NCBI GenBank assembly: GCA_017983495.1
Contig: JAGOBH010000002.1
Coordinates: 558,001-622,000 of the forward strand
Reading direction: 5' to 3'
DNA length: 64,000 bases
Source: Pyrinomonadaceae bacterium
Lineage (GTDB): Bacteria > Acidobacteriota > Blastocatellia > Pyrinomonadales > Pyrinomonadaceae
A model generated the notes under the pieces. The model did not search any database. It worked only from the letters and a program-made list of their open reading frames with translations, and was not told the origin of the DNA. Below are positions 34,412 to 43,104 of the stretch, one piece after another. Both the position numbers and the translations under genes were made by a program. Within the stretch, counting starts at the first letter, position 1. Every line of letters starts with the position of its first letter.

Positions 34412-35656
34412 CTATTTCGTTGGCTTCCAAATGTATTTTCCGGTCCGGTCTATGTAGCCAGTGGTGTCTTTTCCCCTGCCAGATGGTGCGACTAACGCAA
34501 ATCCACCTTGGAATTGATCCGCGTACTCAAACTGCGGGGATACTATCAAGTTCCCCAAACGGTTGATGTAGCCATAACGCGAGCCAATTTGCACAGCAGC
34601 CAAGCCCTCTGAAAATGAACTCGCTGAATCAAATTTCTGTTCAATCACAAACTCACCACGTTTGTCGATAAATCCGTATTTACCGACCCAAGCTTTCCGA
34701 GCAGGGGCAAGTCCATCCGAAAATCCGCCTATTTGGGAGAAGGTCTCCTCAAATAGCTGTTTACCATCGCGTCCCAGAACGGTATATACGTCGTGACCCT
34801 CAATGTCTACACCTCTCGCAACGGTGACCGCATCATCGACAAACGGCGAAGTATACCAAGAATCTAGCAACCATAAACGTACACCGCTTTTATCGATCGC
34901 GTACGTTTCTGAACATGCGGGATAAGCGCATTTGACGGAACGATTGACAAGGGCAATTCCATCGTTGAAACCTCTACTTATCGACTCAAATGCATCAGTA
35001 TATTTGGCCTTTCCATTCGAATCGATGAAGTTGTTCTGCCATTTTCCTTTTGGATCACTCTCTGTTTTGAGATTCTCGTCGTACCACGTAACCACGGCAA
35101 GCCCCTCGGAAAAACTTGAGGCCGTTTCAAATTTCGCATCGATCACCAATCGACCACTGCGATCAACGTATCCCCAATTCTTTCCCACCTGAACAGCTGC
35201 AAGCCCTTCTCGAAAGCTAAGTGCCCAATCAAATTGGGGTCTAATGGAGACATTTCCCAGCTTATCGATGAACCCCCATTTGCCATTGCTACTTTCAAAA
35301 GGTGCATGACCTTCGGAAAAATAACCGGCGTCGCTTAGTAGCGGCCTAATTACAATTTTGCCCGATCCGTCGATGAAACCGGCTTTACCGTTAACGGTTA
35401 TCTTTGCAAGTCCGTCTGAAAAGCCCTTGCCCCAGACGATTGTTTCATTAGGATAGAATTCAAAACATCGGTTGTCCTGACCTGACTCCGGCCAGCCCAT
35501 CTTGTCGCACTCCTCCCGAACGGCCTTTGCTGAGGCGGCGTCCTTACGAGCGTTAAGGATGGCCTCCTTTTGCCGGCTATCATCCTGAGCAATCCCGGTA
35601 CTCGCAACATATAAGAGTACTAGAATAAGGAACGAAATTCTTCGAGTTTCGATCAT
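34412..35656 (-). CDS. WG-repeat secreted protein inserted between pheS and pheT
   Basis: 414 residues. A signal peptide (about 1-23, ending IAQ) is followed by about seven to nine WG repeats of the type '[22 protein letters not shown]' (for example '[11 protein letters not shown]', '[12 protein letters not shown]', '[12 protein letters not shown]', '[12 protein letters not shown]'). WG proteins form beta propeller-like or barrel-like repeat folds and mostly have unknown roles. The start ATG overlaps the pheS stop by four bases (ATGA), and pheT starts six bases after its stop, so it is translated in the pheS/pheT operon. This is unusual for a secreted protein. Confidence 0.85.
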   Translation of the reverse strand: MIETRRISFLILVLLYVASTGIAQDDSRQKEAILNARKDAASAKAVREECDKMGWPESGQDNRCFEFYPNETIVWGKGFSDGLAKITVNGKAGFIDGSGKIVIRPLLSDAGYFSEGHAPFESSNGKWGFIDKLGNVSIRPQFDWALSFREGLAAVQVGKNWGYVDRSGRLVIDAKFETASSFSEGLAVVTWYDENLKTESDPKGKWQNNFIDSNGKAKYTDAFESISRGFNDGIALVNRSVKCAYPACSETYAIDKSGVRLWLLDSWYTSPFVDDAVTVARGVDIEGHDVYTVLGRDGKQLFEETFSQIGGFSDGLAPARKAWVGKYGFIDKRGEFVIEQKFDSASSFSEGLAAVQIGSRYGYINRLGNLIVSPQFEYADQFQGGFALVAPSGRGKDTTGYIDRTGKYIWKPTK

Positions 35657-36744
35657 TTGAATTGCTCCAAAAACCGCACGTCGTTGTCGAACATCAACCG
35701 AATATCGTCAAGCGAGTACATCATTGCGCACATGCGTTCGAGGCCGAATCCGAAGGCAAATCCGGAATACACTTCGGGGTCGACGCCGACCGCACGGAGT
35801 ACGTTTGGATGGACCATTCCCGAACCGCCGAGTTCGATCCAGCCAGAGCCTTTGCACGGGCGGCAACGTTCGCCCTCGAATTGGCCGGTGCCGTGGCACT
35901 TGAAACATGAAAAATCGAATTCGGCGGACGGCTCAGTGAACGGGAAATAAGACGGTCGAAAACGGGTGACCGTGTCTTCGCCAAACAGCCGCTTGAGCCA
36001 TTCTGTGACCGTGCCCTTGAGATGTGCCATCGTTATGCCTTTGTCGACACAGAGGCCTTCGATCTGATGGAACATCGGCACATGGGTCATATCCGGTGTA
36101 TCGCGGCGAAATACCTTGCCCGGAGCGATGATGCGGATCGGGACTCCGCGGCGTTCCATCGCCCGGATCTGGACCGTCGATGTCTGCGACCGAAGTGCAA
36201 AGCCGTCACTAGTGTAAAACGTATCCTGCGATTCGCGAGCCGGATGGCCGTCGGGAATATTAAGAGCGTCGAAATTGTAATGATCGGTCTCGATCTCGCG
36301 GTCATTCTCGATCGCGTAGCCCATCGAGACAAAGATGTCCTCGATCTTTTGACGCAGTATCGTGATCAGGTGCAAATGGCCCGGGCTCGGCCGGCGGCCC
36401 GGCAGCGTAACGTCGAGCCGGTCTCGTTCGATCTTGAGATCCGTGACGCGTGCCGCGAGACGCGATTCGGCAAGCTCGACAGCGGCGTTGATATCCTTCT
36501 CGACGGATTGGACGAGCTTTCCAAATGCCGACCGCTCTTCGGGCGGAACACCGCCGATGAGCTTCATCACGTTTGCCAAAGGTGATTTCTTGCCGGTGTG
36601 CTTGATCTTAAGATCGGCAACCTGCCGAAGCTGAGCCTCGGCATCCTCTAGCCGGATACCGTCGACACTTACGTCGGCGAGATGGCCAAACTCAGAAAAG
36701 AACGCAGATCGAACTGCTTCAACTTTATCTTTCTCTTCAGACAT
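35653..36744 (-). CDS. pheS: Phenylalanine--tRNA ligase alpha subunit
   Basis: 363 residues. An N-terminal coiled-coil that contacts tRNA precedes the class II catalytic core, with motif 2 around '[13 protein letters not shown]' and motif 3 '[15 protein letters not shown]'. The '[13 protein letters not shown]' segment marks motif 1/insertion. '[19 protein letters not shown]' and '[18 protein letters not shown]' fit the family well. With PheT it forms the (alpha-beta)2 enzyme. It leads the operon pheS - WG-repeat gene - pheT. Confidence 0.97.
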   Translation of the reverse strand: MSEEKDKVEAVRSAFFSEFGHLADVSVDGIRLEDAEAQLRQVADLKIKHTGKKSPLANVMKLIGGVPPEERSAFGKLVQSVEKDINAAVELAESRLAARVTDLKIERDRLDVTLPGRRPSPGHLHLITILRQKIEDIFVSMGYAIENDREIETDHYNFDALNIPDGHPARESQDTFYTSDGFALRSQTSTVQIRAMERRGVPIRIIAPGKVFRRDTPDMTHVPMFHQIEGLCVDKGITMAHLKGTVTEWLKRLFGEDTVTRFRPSYFPFTEPSAEFDFSCFKCHGTGQFEGERCRPCKGSGWIELGGSGMVHPNVLRAVGVDPEVYSGFAFGFGLERMCAMMYSLDDIRLMFDNDVRFLEQFK

Positions 36745-36959
36745 ATAGTGGTGAACCCAGACGAACCGCCTAAGAGGAAGTTCTTCAATCTATTGATTTT
36801 ATCAGGCAATGACTAACACGTAAAACAACATTTTGACATAAGAATCAGGATTTCGCCGCATTTGTATGCTGCGGCATTCGGCGGGCTTTTTACCGAAGCG
36901 AAACGTGGTGTTATGATTTCATTAGCAGCGGTGATATTAGCAGAAATGGAGCTTCTAAA
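36745..36959. other. Divergent intergenic region between pheS and tdh
   Basis: 215 bases without a gene. It holds the start regions of the two divergent units. A TATGAT -10-like box (36912-36917) lies about 40 bases before the tdh start, which has GGAG at 36949. A hairpin GCCGCA/TGCGGC at 36855-36875 is nearer the pheS side and could be a leader element. No ORF with family similarity is present. Confidence 0.5.
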
Positions 36960-37988
36960 ATGAAAGCGATAGTAAAAAGTAAAGCTGAGGTTGGGCTCTG
37001 GCTCGAGGACGTTCCCGAGCCCGAGATCGGAATTAATGACGTCCTGATCCGGATGAAACGGACAGGCATTTGCGGCACTGATGTCCATATTTGGAACTGG
37101 GACGCTTGGGCTCAGAGCACGATCAAGGTGCCGACAATACTCGGCCACGAGCTTGTCGGCGAGATCGTCGAGGTCGGTTCGAATGTAAACGATTTCTATG
37201 TTGGCGACATTGTCAGTGTCGAGGGCCATCTGGTTTGCGGCCGCTGCCGAAACTGCCTTGCCGGACGACGGTTCAAATGCGCACGAACGTTGGGTTTTGG
37301 AGTTAATACTGACGGCGGATTTGCCGAATACATGGCAGTGCCGATGACCAACATATGGAAGCACGAACCGGGCATTAATCTTGATGTCGCCGCGATATTT
37401 GATCCGTTTGGCAATGCGGTGCATACGGCTCTCGCGTTCGAGGTGTTTGGCGAAGATGTACTAATTACCGGAGCCGGCCCGATCGGCATAATGGCCGCGG
37501 CGGTTGCGAAACACGCCGGAGCCCGACACGTCGTCATCACCGACGTTAACCCAAAGCGACTCGAACTTGCCGAAAAGCTAGGCGTCACGCTTGCGGTCGA
37601 CGTTCGGGAAAAGTCGATCGCCGACATACAAAAAGAACTTGGGATGAAAGAGGGCTTTGACGTTGGTATGGAAATGTCGGGCAATGCATCGGCGTTTCGC
37701 GATATGCTCGCAAACATGACGCACGGCGGAAACATTGCGTTCCTGGGCATTCCGCCCGACGAGTTTTCTATCAATTGGAAAACCGTGATATTCAACATGC
37801 TGACGATCAAGGGCATTTACGGCCGTGAGATGTACGAGACGTGGTATCAAATGAGCGTAATGCTCGAATCCGGTTTGGACATTGAACCGGTGATCACGCA
37901 CAGGTATCCGTATCAGGAATTTGAAAAGGGTTTCGAAGTAATGCGGGAAGGGAATTCGGGTAAGGTCATTCTCGATTGGAGCAATTAA
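36960..37988 (+). CDS. tdh: L-threonine 3-dehydrogenase
   Basis: 342 residues, a zinc-dependent medium-chain alcohol dehydrogenase. The catalytic zinc ligands are in '[10 protein letters not shown]' and 'GHELVGEIV'. The structural zinc site is the four-cysteine lobe '[15 protein letters not shown]' (about 98-112). NAD binds at '[14 protein letters not shown]'. It oxidises L-threonine to 2-amino-3-oxobutanoate. It overlaps or abuts kbl, which uses that product, so the two form the classical threonine degradation operon. A GGAG precedes the ATG by 8 bases. Confidence 0.97.
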   Translation: MKAIVKSKAEVGLWLEDVPEPEIGINDVLIRMKRTGICGTDVHIWNWDAWAQSTIKVPTILGHELVGEIVEVGSNVNDFYVGDIVSVEGHLVCGRCRNCLAGRRFKCARTLGFGVNTDGGFAEYMAVPMTNIWKHEPGINLDVAAIFDPFGNAVHTALAFEVFGEDVLITGAGPIGIMAAAVAKHAGARHVVITDVNPKRLELAEKLGVTLAVDVREKSIADIQKELGMKEGFDVGMEMSGNASAFRDMLANMTHGGNIAFLGIPPDEFSINWKTVIFNMLTIKGIYGREMYETWYQMSVMLESGLDIEPVITHRYPYQEFEKGFEVMREGNSGKVILDWSN

Positions 37989-37993
37989 AAGCT

Positions 37994-39178
37994 ATGTACG
38001 GAGATTTCAAAGATCATATTCAGGGCACGCTGCAGGAGATCCGCGATGCGGGACTCTTCAAAAAAGAGCGTGTCATCGAGAGTCCGCAGGAAGCCCATAT
38101 CAAGGTTACCGGCGGAAAAGGCGTGCTAAACATGTGCGCCAACAACTATCTTGGGCTATCTGACCACCTGACCATTGTCGAGGCCGCTAAACACGGCCTG
38201 GAAGATTGGGGCTTTGGCCTTTCGTCGGTGCGCTTTATTTGCGGTACTCAGACTATCCACAAACAGCTTGAGGCAAAGATAAGCGAGTTTCTTGGGACCG
38301 AAGACACCATCCTTTACACGTCGTGTTTTGACGCGAATGGCGGGCTGTTTGAGACGGTTTTGGGCGAAGAAGACGCTGTCATCTCGGATGAACTGAATCA
38401 TGCGAGTGTGATCGACGGTATCCGTTTGAGCAAGGCTCAGCGGTTTCGCTACAAGAACGGCGACATGGCCGATCTCGAAGCTAGACTGCAGGAAGCGTCA
38501 TCGGCCCGTTTCAAGATGATCGCGACCGATGGCGTATTCTCCATGGACGGCTTTATCGCGAAGATGCCGGAAATATGCGACCTGGCGGATAAGTACAATG
38601 CTCTGGTAATGATGGACGATTCGCACGCGGTCGGGTTTATGGGCGAGCATGGCCGCGGAGTCCACGAGCATCACCATGTTATGGATCGTATCGATGTGAT
38701 TACCGGCACGCTCGGCAAGGCACTTGGCGGAGCCAGCGGCGGTTATACAAGCGGCAGAAAAGAGATCATCGATCTGCTGCGTCAGCGTTCCAGGCCGTAT
38801 TTGTTTTCGAACTCGGTCGCTCCGCCGATAGTGACGGCCGCGATCCGTGCCATCGATATGCTGACTGAGTCGACCGAACTTCGCGATCGTCTAATGGACA
38901 ATACTCGGTATTTTCGCGAAAGGCTGTCGGAAATTGGGCTGGAGATCGTCCCGGGCGAACACCCGATAGTCCCGATAATGTTCGGCGATGCCGTACTTGC
39001 CACCAAGATGGCAGAAGCGATGCTCGCGCGAAGCGTATATGTTATCGCCTTCTCATTTCCGGTCGTACCAAAAGGGAAGGCGCGTATTCGAACGCAGGTC
39101 TCGGCGGCACATACCAGGGAAGATCTTGATTTTGCCGTAGCGATGTTTGCCGAGGCAAAAGCAGAACTCGGAATTTAA
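37994..39178 (+). CDS. kbl: Glycine C-acetyltransferase (2-amino-3-ketobutyrate CoA ligase)
   Basis: 394 residues from the ATG at 37994, which matches the start of known KBL proteins ('MYGDFKDHI...'); a TTG at 37976 that overlaps tdh is less likely. It belongs to the alpha-oxoamine synthase family: PLP lysine in '[15 protein letters not shown]', the glycine and aspartate PLP contacts in '[12 protein letters not shown]', and '[12 protein letters not shown]'. It splits 2-amino-3-oxobutanoate with CoA into glycine and acetyl-CoA. It follows tdh at once, so the operon converts threonine to glycine. Confidence 0.97.
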   Translation: MYGDFKDHIQGTLQEIRDAGLFKKERVIESPQEAHIKVTGGKGVLNMCANNYLGLSDHLTIVEAAKHGLEDWGFGLSSVRFICGTQTIHKQLEAKISEFLGTEDTILYTSCFDANGGLFETVLGEEDAVISDELNHASVIDGIRLSKAQRFRYKNGDMADLEARLQEASSARFKMIATDGVFSMDGFIAKMPEICDLADKYNALVMMDDSHAVGFMGEHGRGVHEHHHVMDRIDVITGTLGKALGGASGGYTSGRKEIIDLLRQRSRPYLFSNSVAPPIVTAAIRAIDMLTESTELRDRLMDNTRYFRERLSEIGLEIVPGEHPIVPIMFGDAVLATKMAEAMLARSVYVIAFSFPVVPKGKARIRTQVSAAHTREDLDFAVAMFAEAKAELGI

Positions 39179-39186
39179 AGAAACTA

Positions 39187-39263
39187 ATAGCCGCGGATTT
39201 ACGGCGATAAGCGCGGATATGTTAGGTCGACATCCACGTTCATCCGCGTAAACCCGCGGCCTA
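39187..39263. repeat. Imperfect inverted repeat between convergent kbl and rplT
   Basis: The left arm (39187-39220, TAGCCGCGGATTTACGGCG and on) and the right arm (39230-39263, GCGTAAACCCGCGGCCTA) are inverted copies that match at most positions. They resemble the 'CCGCGGATTTACGCGGAT' repeats dispersed in many genomes. The element may end both converging transcripts. Confidence 0.6.
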
Positions 39264-39278
39264 TTTCCTTTTCAAAGA

Positions 39279-39656
39279 CTAAGCAGCAGCTTGTGTCTGC
39301 TTGCTCAGAGCGTCTTTCGCCTGGCCAACGACCGAAGCAAAAGCCTCTGGCTGTTTGACGGCGAGATCGGCAAGGACCTTGCGGTCGAGTTCGATCTCAG
39401 CAAGATTCAGTCCATGAATGAACTGCGAGTACTTGATGTCGTTCAAGCGGCAAGCAGCATTGATACGAACGATCCAAAGTTTACGAAAATCACGCTTTTT
39501 CAGCTTACGGCCGGTGTATGCAAAATTTAATGCACGCTCGACCGACTCTTTTGCTGACCGATAAAGCTTTGATTTCGTTCCACGATAGCCTTTAGCTAAG
39601 GCTAATATTTTTTTGCGTTTCTCAAGACGCTTATTTCCACGTTTTGCTCTTGGCAT
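39279..39656 (-). CDS. rplT: 50S ribosomal protein L20
   Basis: 125 residues, essentially all L20: the basic N-terminus '[26 protein letters not shown]', '[24 protein letters not shown]' and the alpha-helical C-terminus. L20 binds 23S rRNA early in large-subunit assembly and in other bacteria represses the infC operon by binding its leader. It is the last gene of thrS-infC-rpmI-rplT. Confidence 0.97.
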   Translation of the reverse strand: MPRAKRGNKRLEKRKKILALAKGYRGTKSKLYRSAKESVERALNFAYTGRKLKKRDFRKLWIVRINAACRLNDIKYSQFIHGLNLAEIELDRKVLADLAVKQPEAFASVVGQAKDALSKQTQAAA

Positions 39657-39736
39657 GTTTTACACTCCCAATATGTTCATCTGTGTATTTATCCCTCGAA
39701 TGCTTCGATAAATAAATGACGCAATCAATAATTTCC

Positions 39737-39940
39737 TTAGTCGCGGCCGTACGGCAGCATCTTCTCCACGCGCTTTTGGTCGCCTTCGGATACCAATGCG
39801 TCGATATCAAGGTTGCGTTTACGCTTTGAGGTCTTTTTGGTCAGAATATGGCGAGCGTGCGAATGTCCACGTTTGAACTTGCCGCTGGCGGTTGAGCGAA
39901 ATCGCTTTGCCGCTCCTTTGTGTGTTTTTAGTTTTGGCAT
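39737..39940 (-). CDS. rpmI: 50S ribosomal protein L35
   Basis: 67 residues, the whole L35 sequence: '[28 protein letters not shown]', followed by '[13 protein letters not shown]'. It lies between infC (47 bases upstream) and rplT (80 bases downstream), the conserved order. It is a small basic protein of the large ribosomal subunit. Confidence 0.97.
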   Translation of the reverse strand: MPKLKTHKGAAKRFRSTASGKFKRGHSHARHILTKKTSKRKRNLDIDALVSEGDQKRVEKMLPYGRD

Positions 39941-39987
39941 AACTTCTCTCCTATGTATAACTTAACGTCGTCCGCTTAAAGCGGAGT

Positions 39988-40677
39988 CTAAAAGATTTCG
40001 TCGTCGTCCTTTTCTACCGGTGCCGGCTTTTCGACCGCTTTTTTCACCGTCTTTTTTTCAGGGTCGGCCTTAGAAGCCTTAACTTCCTCGGATGCCGCTG
40101 CAGTAGATTTCTTTTCCGCAACCTTCGCCTTTTTGGGTACAAAGATCGTGAACATCTGATAGCCTTCCATCTTCGGGTAAACCTCGACGTCGGCTAATTC
40201 GAGCAGATCCTCTGTTAATTTCTTGAGGATCTTCGCTCCCAGTTCACGGTGCGTCATCTCGCGTCCGCGGAAAGCAATGGTCGCTCGGACCTTGTCGCCT
40301 TCGCCAAGCCACTTTTTGGCGTTCGCCATCCGATAGTCGTAATCGTGATCGTCGGTGCCGGGCCTGAATTTGATCTCTTTGACCTCGACCGTGACTTGCT
40401 TCTTTTTCGCCTCATGAGCCTTTTTCTTTTGCTCATAAAGGAATTTTCCGTAGTCGATGATCTTACAAACAGGCGGTTTAGCGTTCGGTGCGATCTCTAC
40501 AAGGTCGATTCCGCGATTTCTCGCTTCCTGGATAGCGTCACGCGTATCCATTACACCTAATGTCTCGCCGTCTTCGGTCACCACACGTACCGAAGGAACC
40601 CTGATGCGTTCGTTGGTACGGTGAAGCGGTTCACGAAACCGCGGCTTAAATCTATTTCCACCAAATCTTCTAGCGAT
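39988..40677 (-). CDS. infC: Translation initiation factor IF-3 with non-canonical start codon
   Basis: About 229 residues. The conserved N-terminal part 'NERIRVPSVRVVTEDGETLG' and beyond ('RNRGIDLVEIAPNAKPPVCKIIDYGKF') is in frame only if translation begins upstream of the first GTG (40584). No ATG, GTG or TTG exists in frame between that GTG and the Shine-Dalgarno-like AAGGGAGGTA (complement of 40681-40690). The only codons at the right place are ATT (40680-40678) and ATC (40677-40675), with ATC 5 bases from the GGAGG. The C-terminal domain is followed by an Ala/Lys-rich tail ('KKAEKPAPVEKDDDEIF'-like). E. coli infC uses AUU and is autoregulated through it. Confidence 0.88.
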   Translation of the reverse strand: MARRFGGNRFKPRFREPLHRTNERIRVPSVRVVTEDGETLGVMDTRDAIQEARNRGIDLVEIAPNAKPPVCKIIDYGKFLYEQKKKAHEAKKKQVTVEVKEIKFRPGTDDHDYDYRMANAKKWLGEGDKVRATIAFRGREMTHRELGAKILKKLTEDLLELADVEVYPKMEGYQMFTIFVPKKAKVAEKKSTAAASEEVKASKADPEKKTVKKAVEKPAPVEKDDDEIF

Positions 40678-40704
40678 AATTACCTCCCTTTGTAATCGGC
40701 GATC

Positions 40705-42660
40705 TTAGAGACTACGCGACATCTTCTGCTGCGTGATCATCTCCTTGAACTCGGTCAGAGACATCGCACCGATATCTCCCTGTTTGCGTTCGCGAACTGC
40801 GACTTGAGCATTTTCCAGCTCCTGGTCGCCTAAAATCAACATGTATGGGATCTTTTGCATTTGAGCATCCCTTATCTTTGCACCGATCTTATCGGATCTT
40901 GTGTTTGCCTCGACACGGAAACCGGCCGCACGCAATTCGCTTGCGACACTCTCGGCATAATCATTGATCCTGTCCGTGATCGGAAGGACAGTGACCTGTA
41001 CCGGAGCGAGCCAAAGCGGGAATGCACCCGCGTAATGTTCGATCAGCACGCCAAAGAACCTTTCGATCGAACCGAATAGAGCTCGGTGGATCATAAATGG
41101 GCGGTGCTTTTGATTATCGTCGCCGGTATATTCAAGCTCGAAACGCTCAGGCAAATTGAAATCAAGCTGGATCGTGCCGAGCTGCCATACGCGGCCGATG
41201 GCGTCTTCGATCTTGATGTCGATCTTCGGCCCGTAAAACGCTGCCTCGCCTTCGATCCGTTCGTATGAGATCTCGCGTTCCTTTAGGGCACTTGCGAGTT
41301 GATCCTCAGCTGCGGCCCAGTCCTCGTCACTTCCGAGATATCCTTTGTTTTCGGCACCGCCTCGAACGGAAAGCTCGAATTTGACCTTATCAAAACCGTA
41401 AGTATCAAAAACCTTGATCGCAAAATCGAGACAGTCGGCAACTTCCGCATGGACCTGGTCGGGCCGCACAAACAAATGTGCGTCATCGACCGAAAATCCG
41501 CGAACGCGCATCAGGCCGTGGAGTGTTCCTGAAAGCTCGGCACGGTAAACCGTACCCATTTCCGAGTAACGCTGCGGCAGATCTCGATAGCTTCGGGGCG
41601 AAGATTTGTAGATCCCGATATGGAAAGGGCAGTTCATCGGCTTAAGCCGGTACTCTTCGTCCTCAATGCTCGTCGGAGCATACATCGAATCCGAGTAGTT
41701 GCCCTCATGGCCGCTCGTGACCCATAGTGCTCGCTTTGCGATGTGCGGCGTAAAGACAAAGCTGTATCCGCGGCTCTCGAGTTCTTCCTTGAGAAGCCGC
41801 TCCATTTCCATGCGGACGATACCGCCTTTCGGGTGCCACAATATCAAACCTGCACCGTATTCGTCCGAGATCGAAAAAAGATCTAGTTCGCGGCCGAGTT
41901 TACGGTGATCACGTTTTTCGGCCTCTTCACGCTGCTTGAGCCATGCGTCGAGTTCGTCCTGCGAAGCGAACGCGGTTCCGTAAATACGCTGCATCTGCTC
42001 ACGCTCGGCATCGCCTTTCCAGTACGCACCGGACAGTGCGAGAAGCTTAAACGCCTTTAGTTTGCCGGTATGCTGTACGTGCGGACCGAGGCAGAAATCA
42101 ACAAATGGCGAACCATCGATGTAATAGACCGTTGCCGAACCGTCGACCTTTTCGTCGATCAATTCGCACTTGAGCGGTTCTTCGCGGCCCTTGAACATAT
42201 CCAGGATCGCGGCCTTTTCAACCGTGTCTCGTCGATAACGAAGGTCACGCTTCGCCATCTCACGCATTTTCTTCTCAATTACGGGAAGGTCGGCTTCCGT
42301 CAGTGTCTGAGGAGCGATCACGTCGTAATAGAAACCATAGCGCGGATCTTCCATCAGAGCGGGACCGACGCCAAGTTTCGTGCCGGGATGCAGATCAAGG
42401 ATCGCGGCGGCAAGTAAGTGAGCGGTCGAATGTCGCAGAACTTCTAGCCCGTCGCGGGTGCCGACAGTGATCGCTTCGATCGAGAGAACTTCGTCCGTTT
42501 GAACGAGTTCAGCATTCAGATCGACTTCCTCGCCGTTGACTTTCGCGGCAAGTGATCTCTTGAGAACATCGCGGTCAAATGCCTTGATCGCGTCCAAAAC
42601 GGTCGCGGGTGAGGGAATAAACTTCTGATGGTCTCCAAATTTTATGTTCAGTTCGCTCAT
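40705..42660 (-). CDS. thrS: Threonine--tRNA ligase
   Basis: 651 residues, full length: an N-terminal TGS domain (1-60), the editing domain with 'RHSTAHLLAAA' and the 'YYIDGSPFVDFCLGPHVQHTGK' cysteine, and the class II catalytic core with 'KPMNCPFHIGIYK' (zinc-binding Cys) and 'RGFSVDDAHLFVRPDQV'. The anticodon-binding domain at the C-terminus follows. It charges tRNA-Thr and edits Ser-tRNA-Thr. It heads the thrS-infC-rpmI-rplT operon (24 bases to infC). The start ATG at 42660 has only a weak ribosome-binding site. Confidence 0.97.
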   Translation of the reverse strand: MSELNIKFGDHQKFIPSPATVLDAIKAFDRDVLKRSLAAKVNGEEVDLNAELVQTDEVLSIEAITVGTRDGLEVLRHSTAHLLAAAILDLHPGTKLGVGPALMEDPRYGFYYDVIAPQTLTEADLPVIEKKMREMAKRDLRYRRDTVEKAAILDMFKGREEPLKCELIDEKVDGSATVYYIDGSPFVDFCLGPHVQHTGKLKAFKLLALSGAYWKGDAEREQMQRIYGTAFASQDELDAWLKQREEAEKRDHRKLGRELDLFSISDEYGAGLILWHPKGGIVRMEMERLLKEELESRGYSFVFTPHIAKRALWVTSGHEGNYSDSMYAPTSIEDEEYRLKPMNCPFHIGIYKSSPRSYRDLPQRYSEMGTVYRAELSGTLHGLMRVRGFSVDDAHLFVRPDQVHAEVADCLDFAIKVFDTYGFDKVKFELSVRGGAENKGYLGSDEDWAAAEDQLASALKEREISYERIEGEAAFYGPKIDIKIEDAIGRVWQLGTIQLDFNLPERFELEYTGDDNQKHRPFMIHRALFGSIERFFGVLIEHYAGAFPLWLAPVQVTVLPITDRINDYAESVASELRAAGFRVEANTRSDKIGAKIRDAQMQKIPYMLILGDQELENAQVAVRERKQGDIGAMSLTEFKEMITQQKMSRSL

Positions 42661-43104
42661 ATTATGTAAATCGTAATCCGTGATCCATAAATAGAATCGA
42701 TCTATTTACGCCATATACAGATATGCGCCGCAAAGTAGATTTGCCGCCTCTGACGTTCACTATTTACAATTAACGATTTACTCGTCCACTACTACTAAAA
42801 TAGATTTGATCCGATAAAAGCGACTTTGCCTTGCACTTTCCGTGGAAAGTGCGATTGTCACGCCATTAGAAGCGTGTCGTAGTAGTTATAAAACCGGCAA
42901 AATTCTTTGTAAGCATCTTATCGAAATATCATGAGAAGAAAGTCGAGCGAAGGGGATCCAATGACCAAAACCTATACACTCCTTAATCTCAAACTGCGAT
43001 ACGAATTAGCATATCTATTATACGTAGATCTACCGAGTCATACCCAAGCCAAGAAGTATAACAAGTTGAGTAAATGTATTGCAAGTTGGTCCAAACGCAA
43101 TTGT
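42661..43104. other. Upstream region of thrS with palindromic hairpin
   Basis: 444 bases between the thrS start and the 3' end of the cation ATPase gene. It is richer in A and T than the genes on either side. A 9-bp inverted repeat GCACTTTCC/GGAAAGTGC with a two-base centre (42833-42852) could be an operator or leader stem, about 175 bases before thrS. I see no convincing gene; an ORF at 42931-43236 reads into the ATPase antisense and is not credible. Confidence 0.55.
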
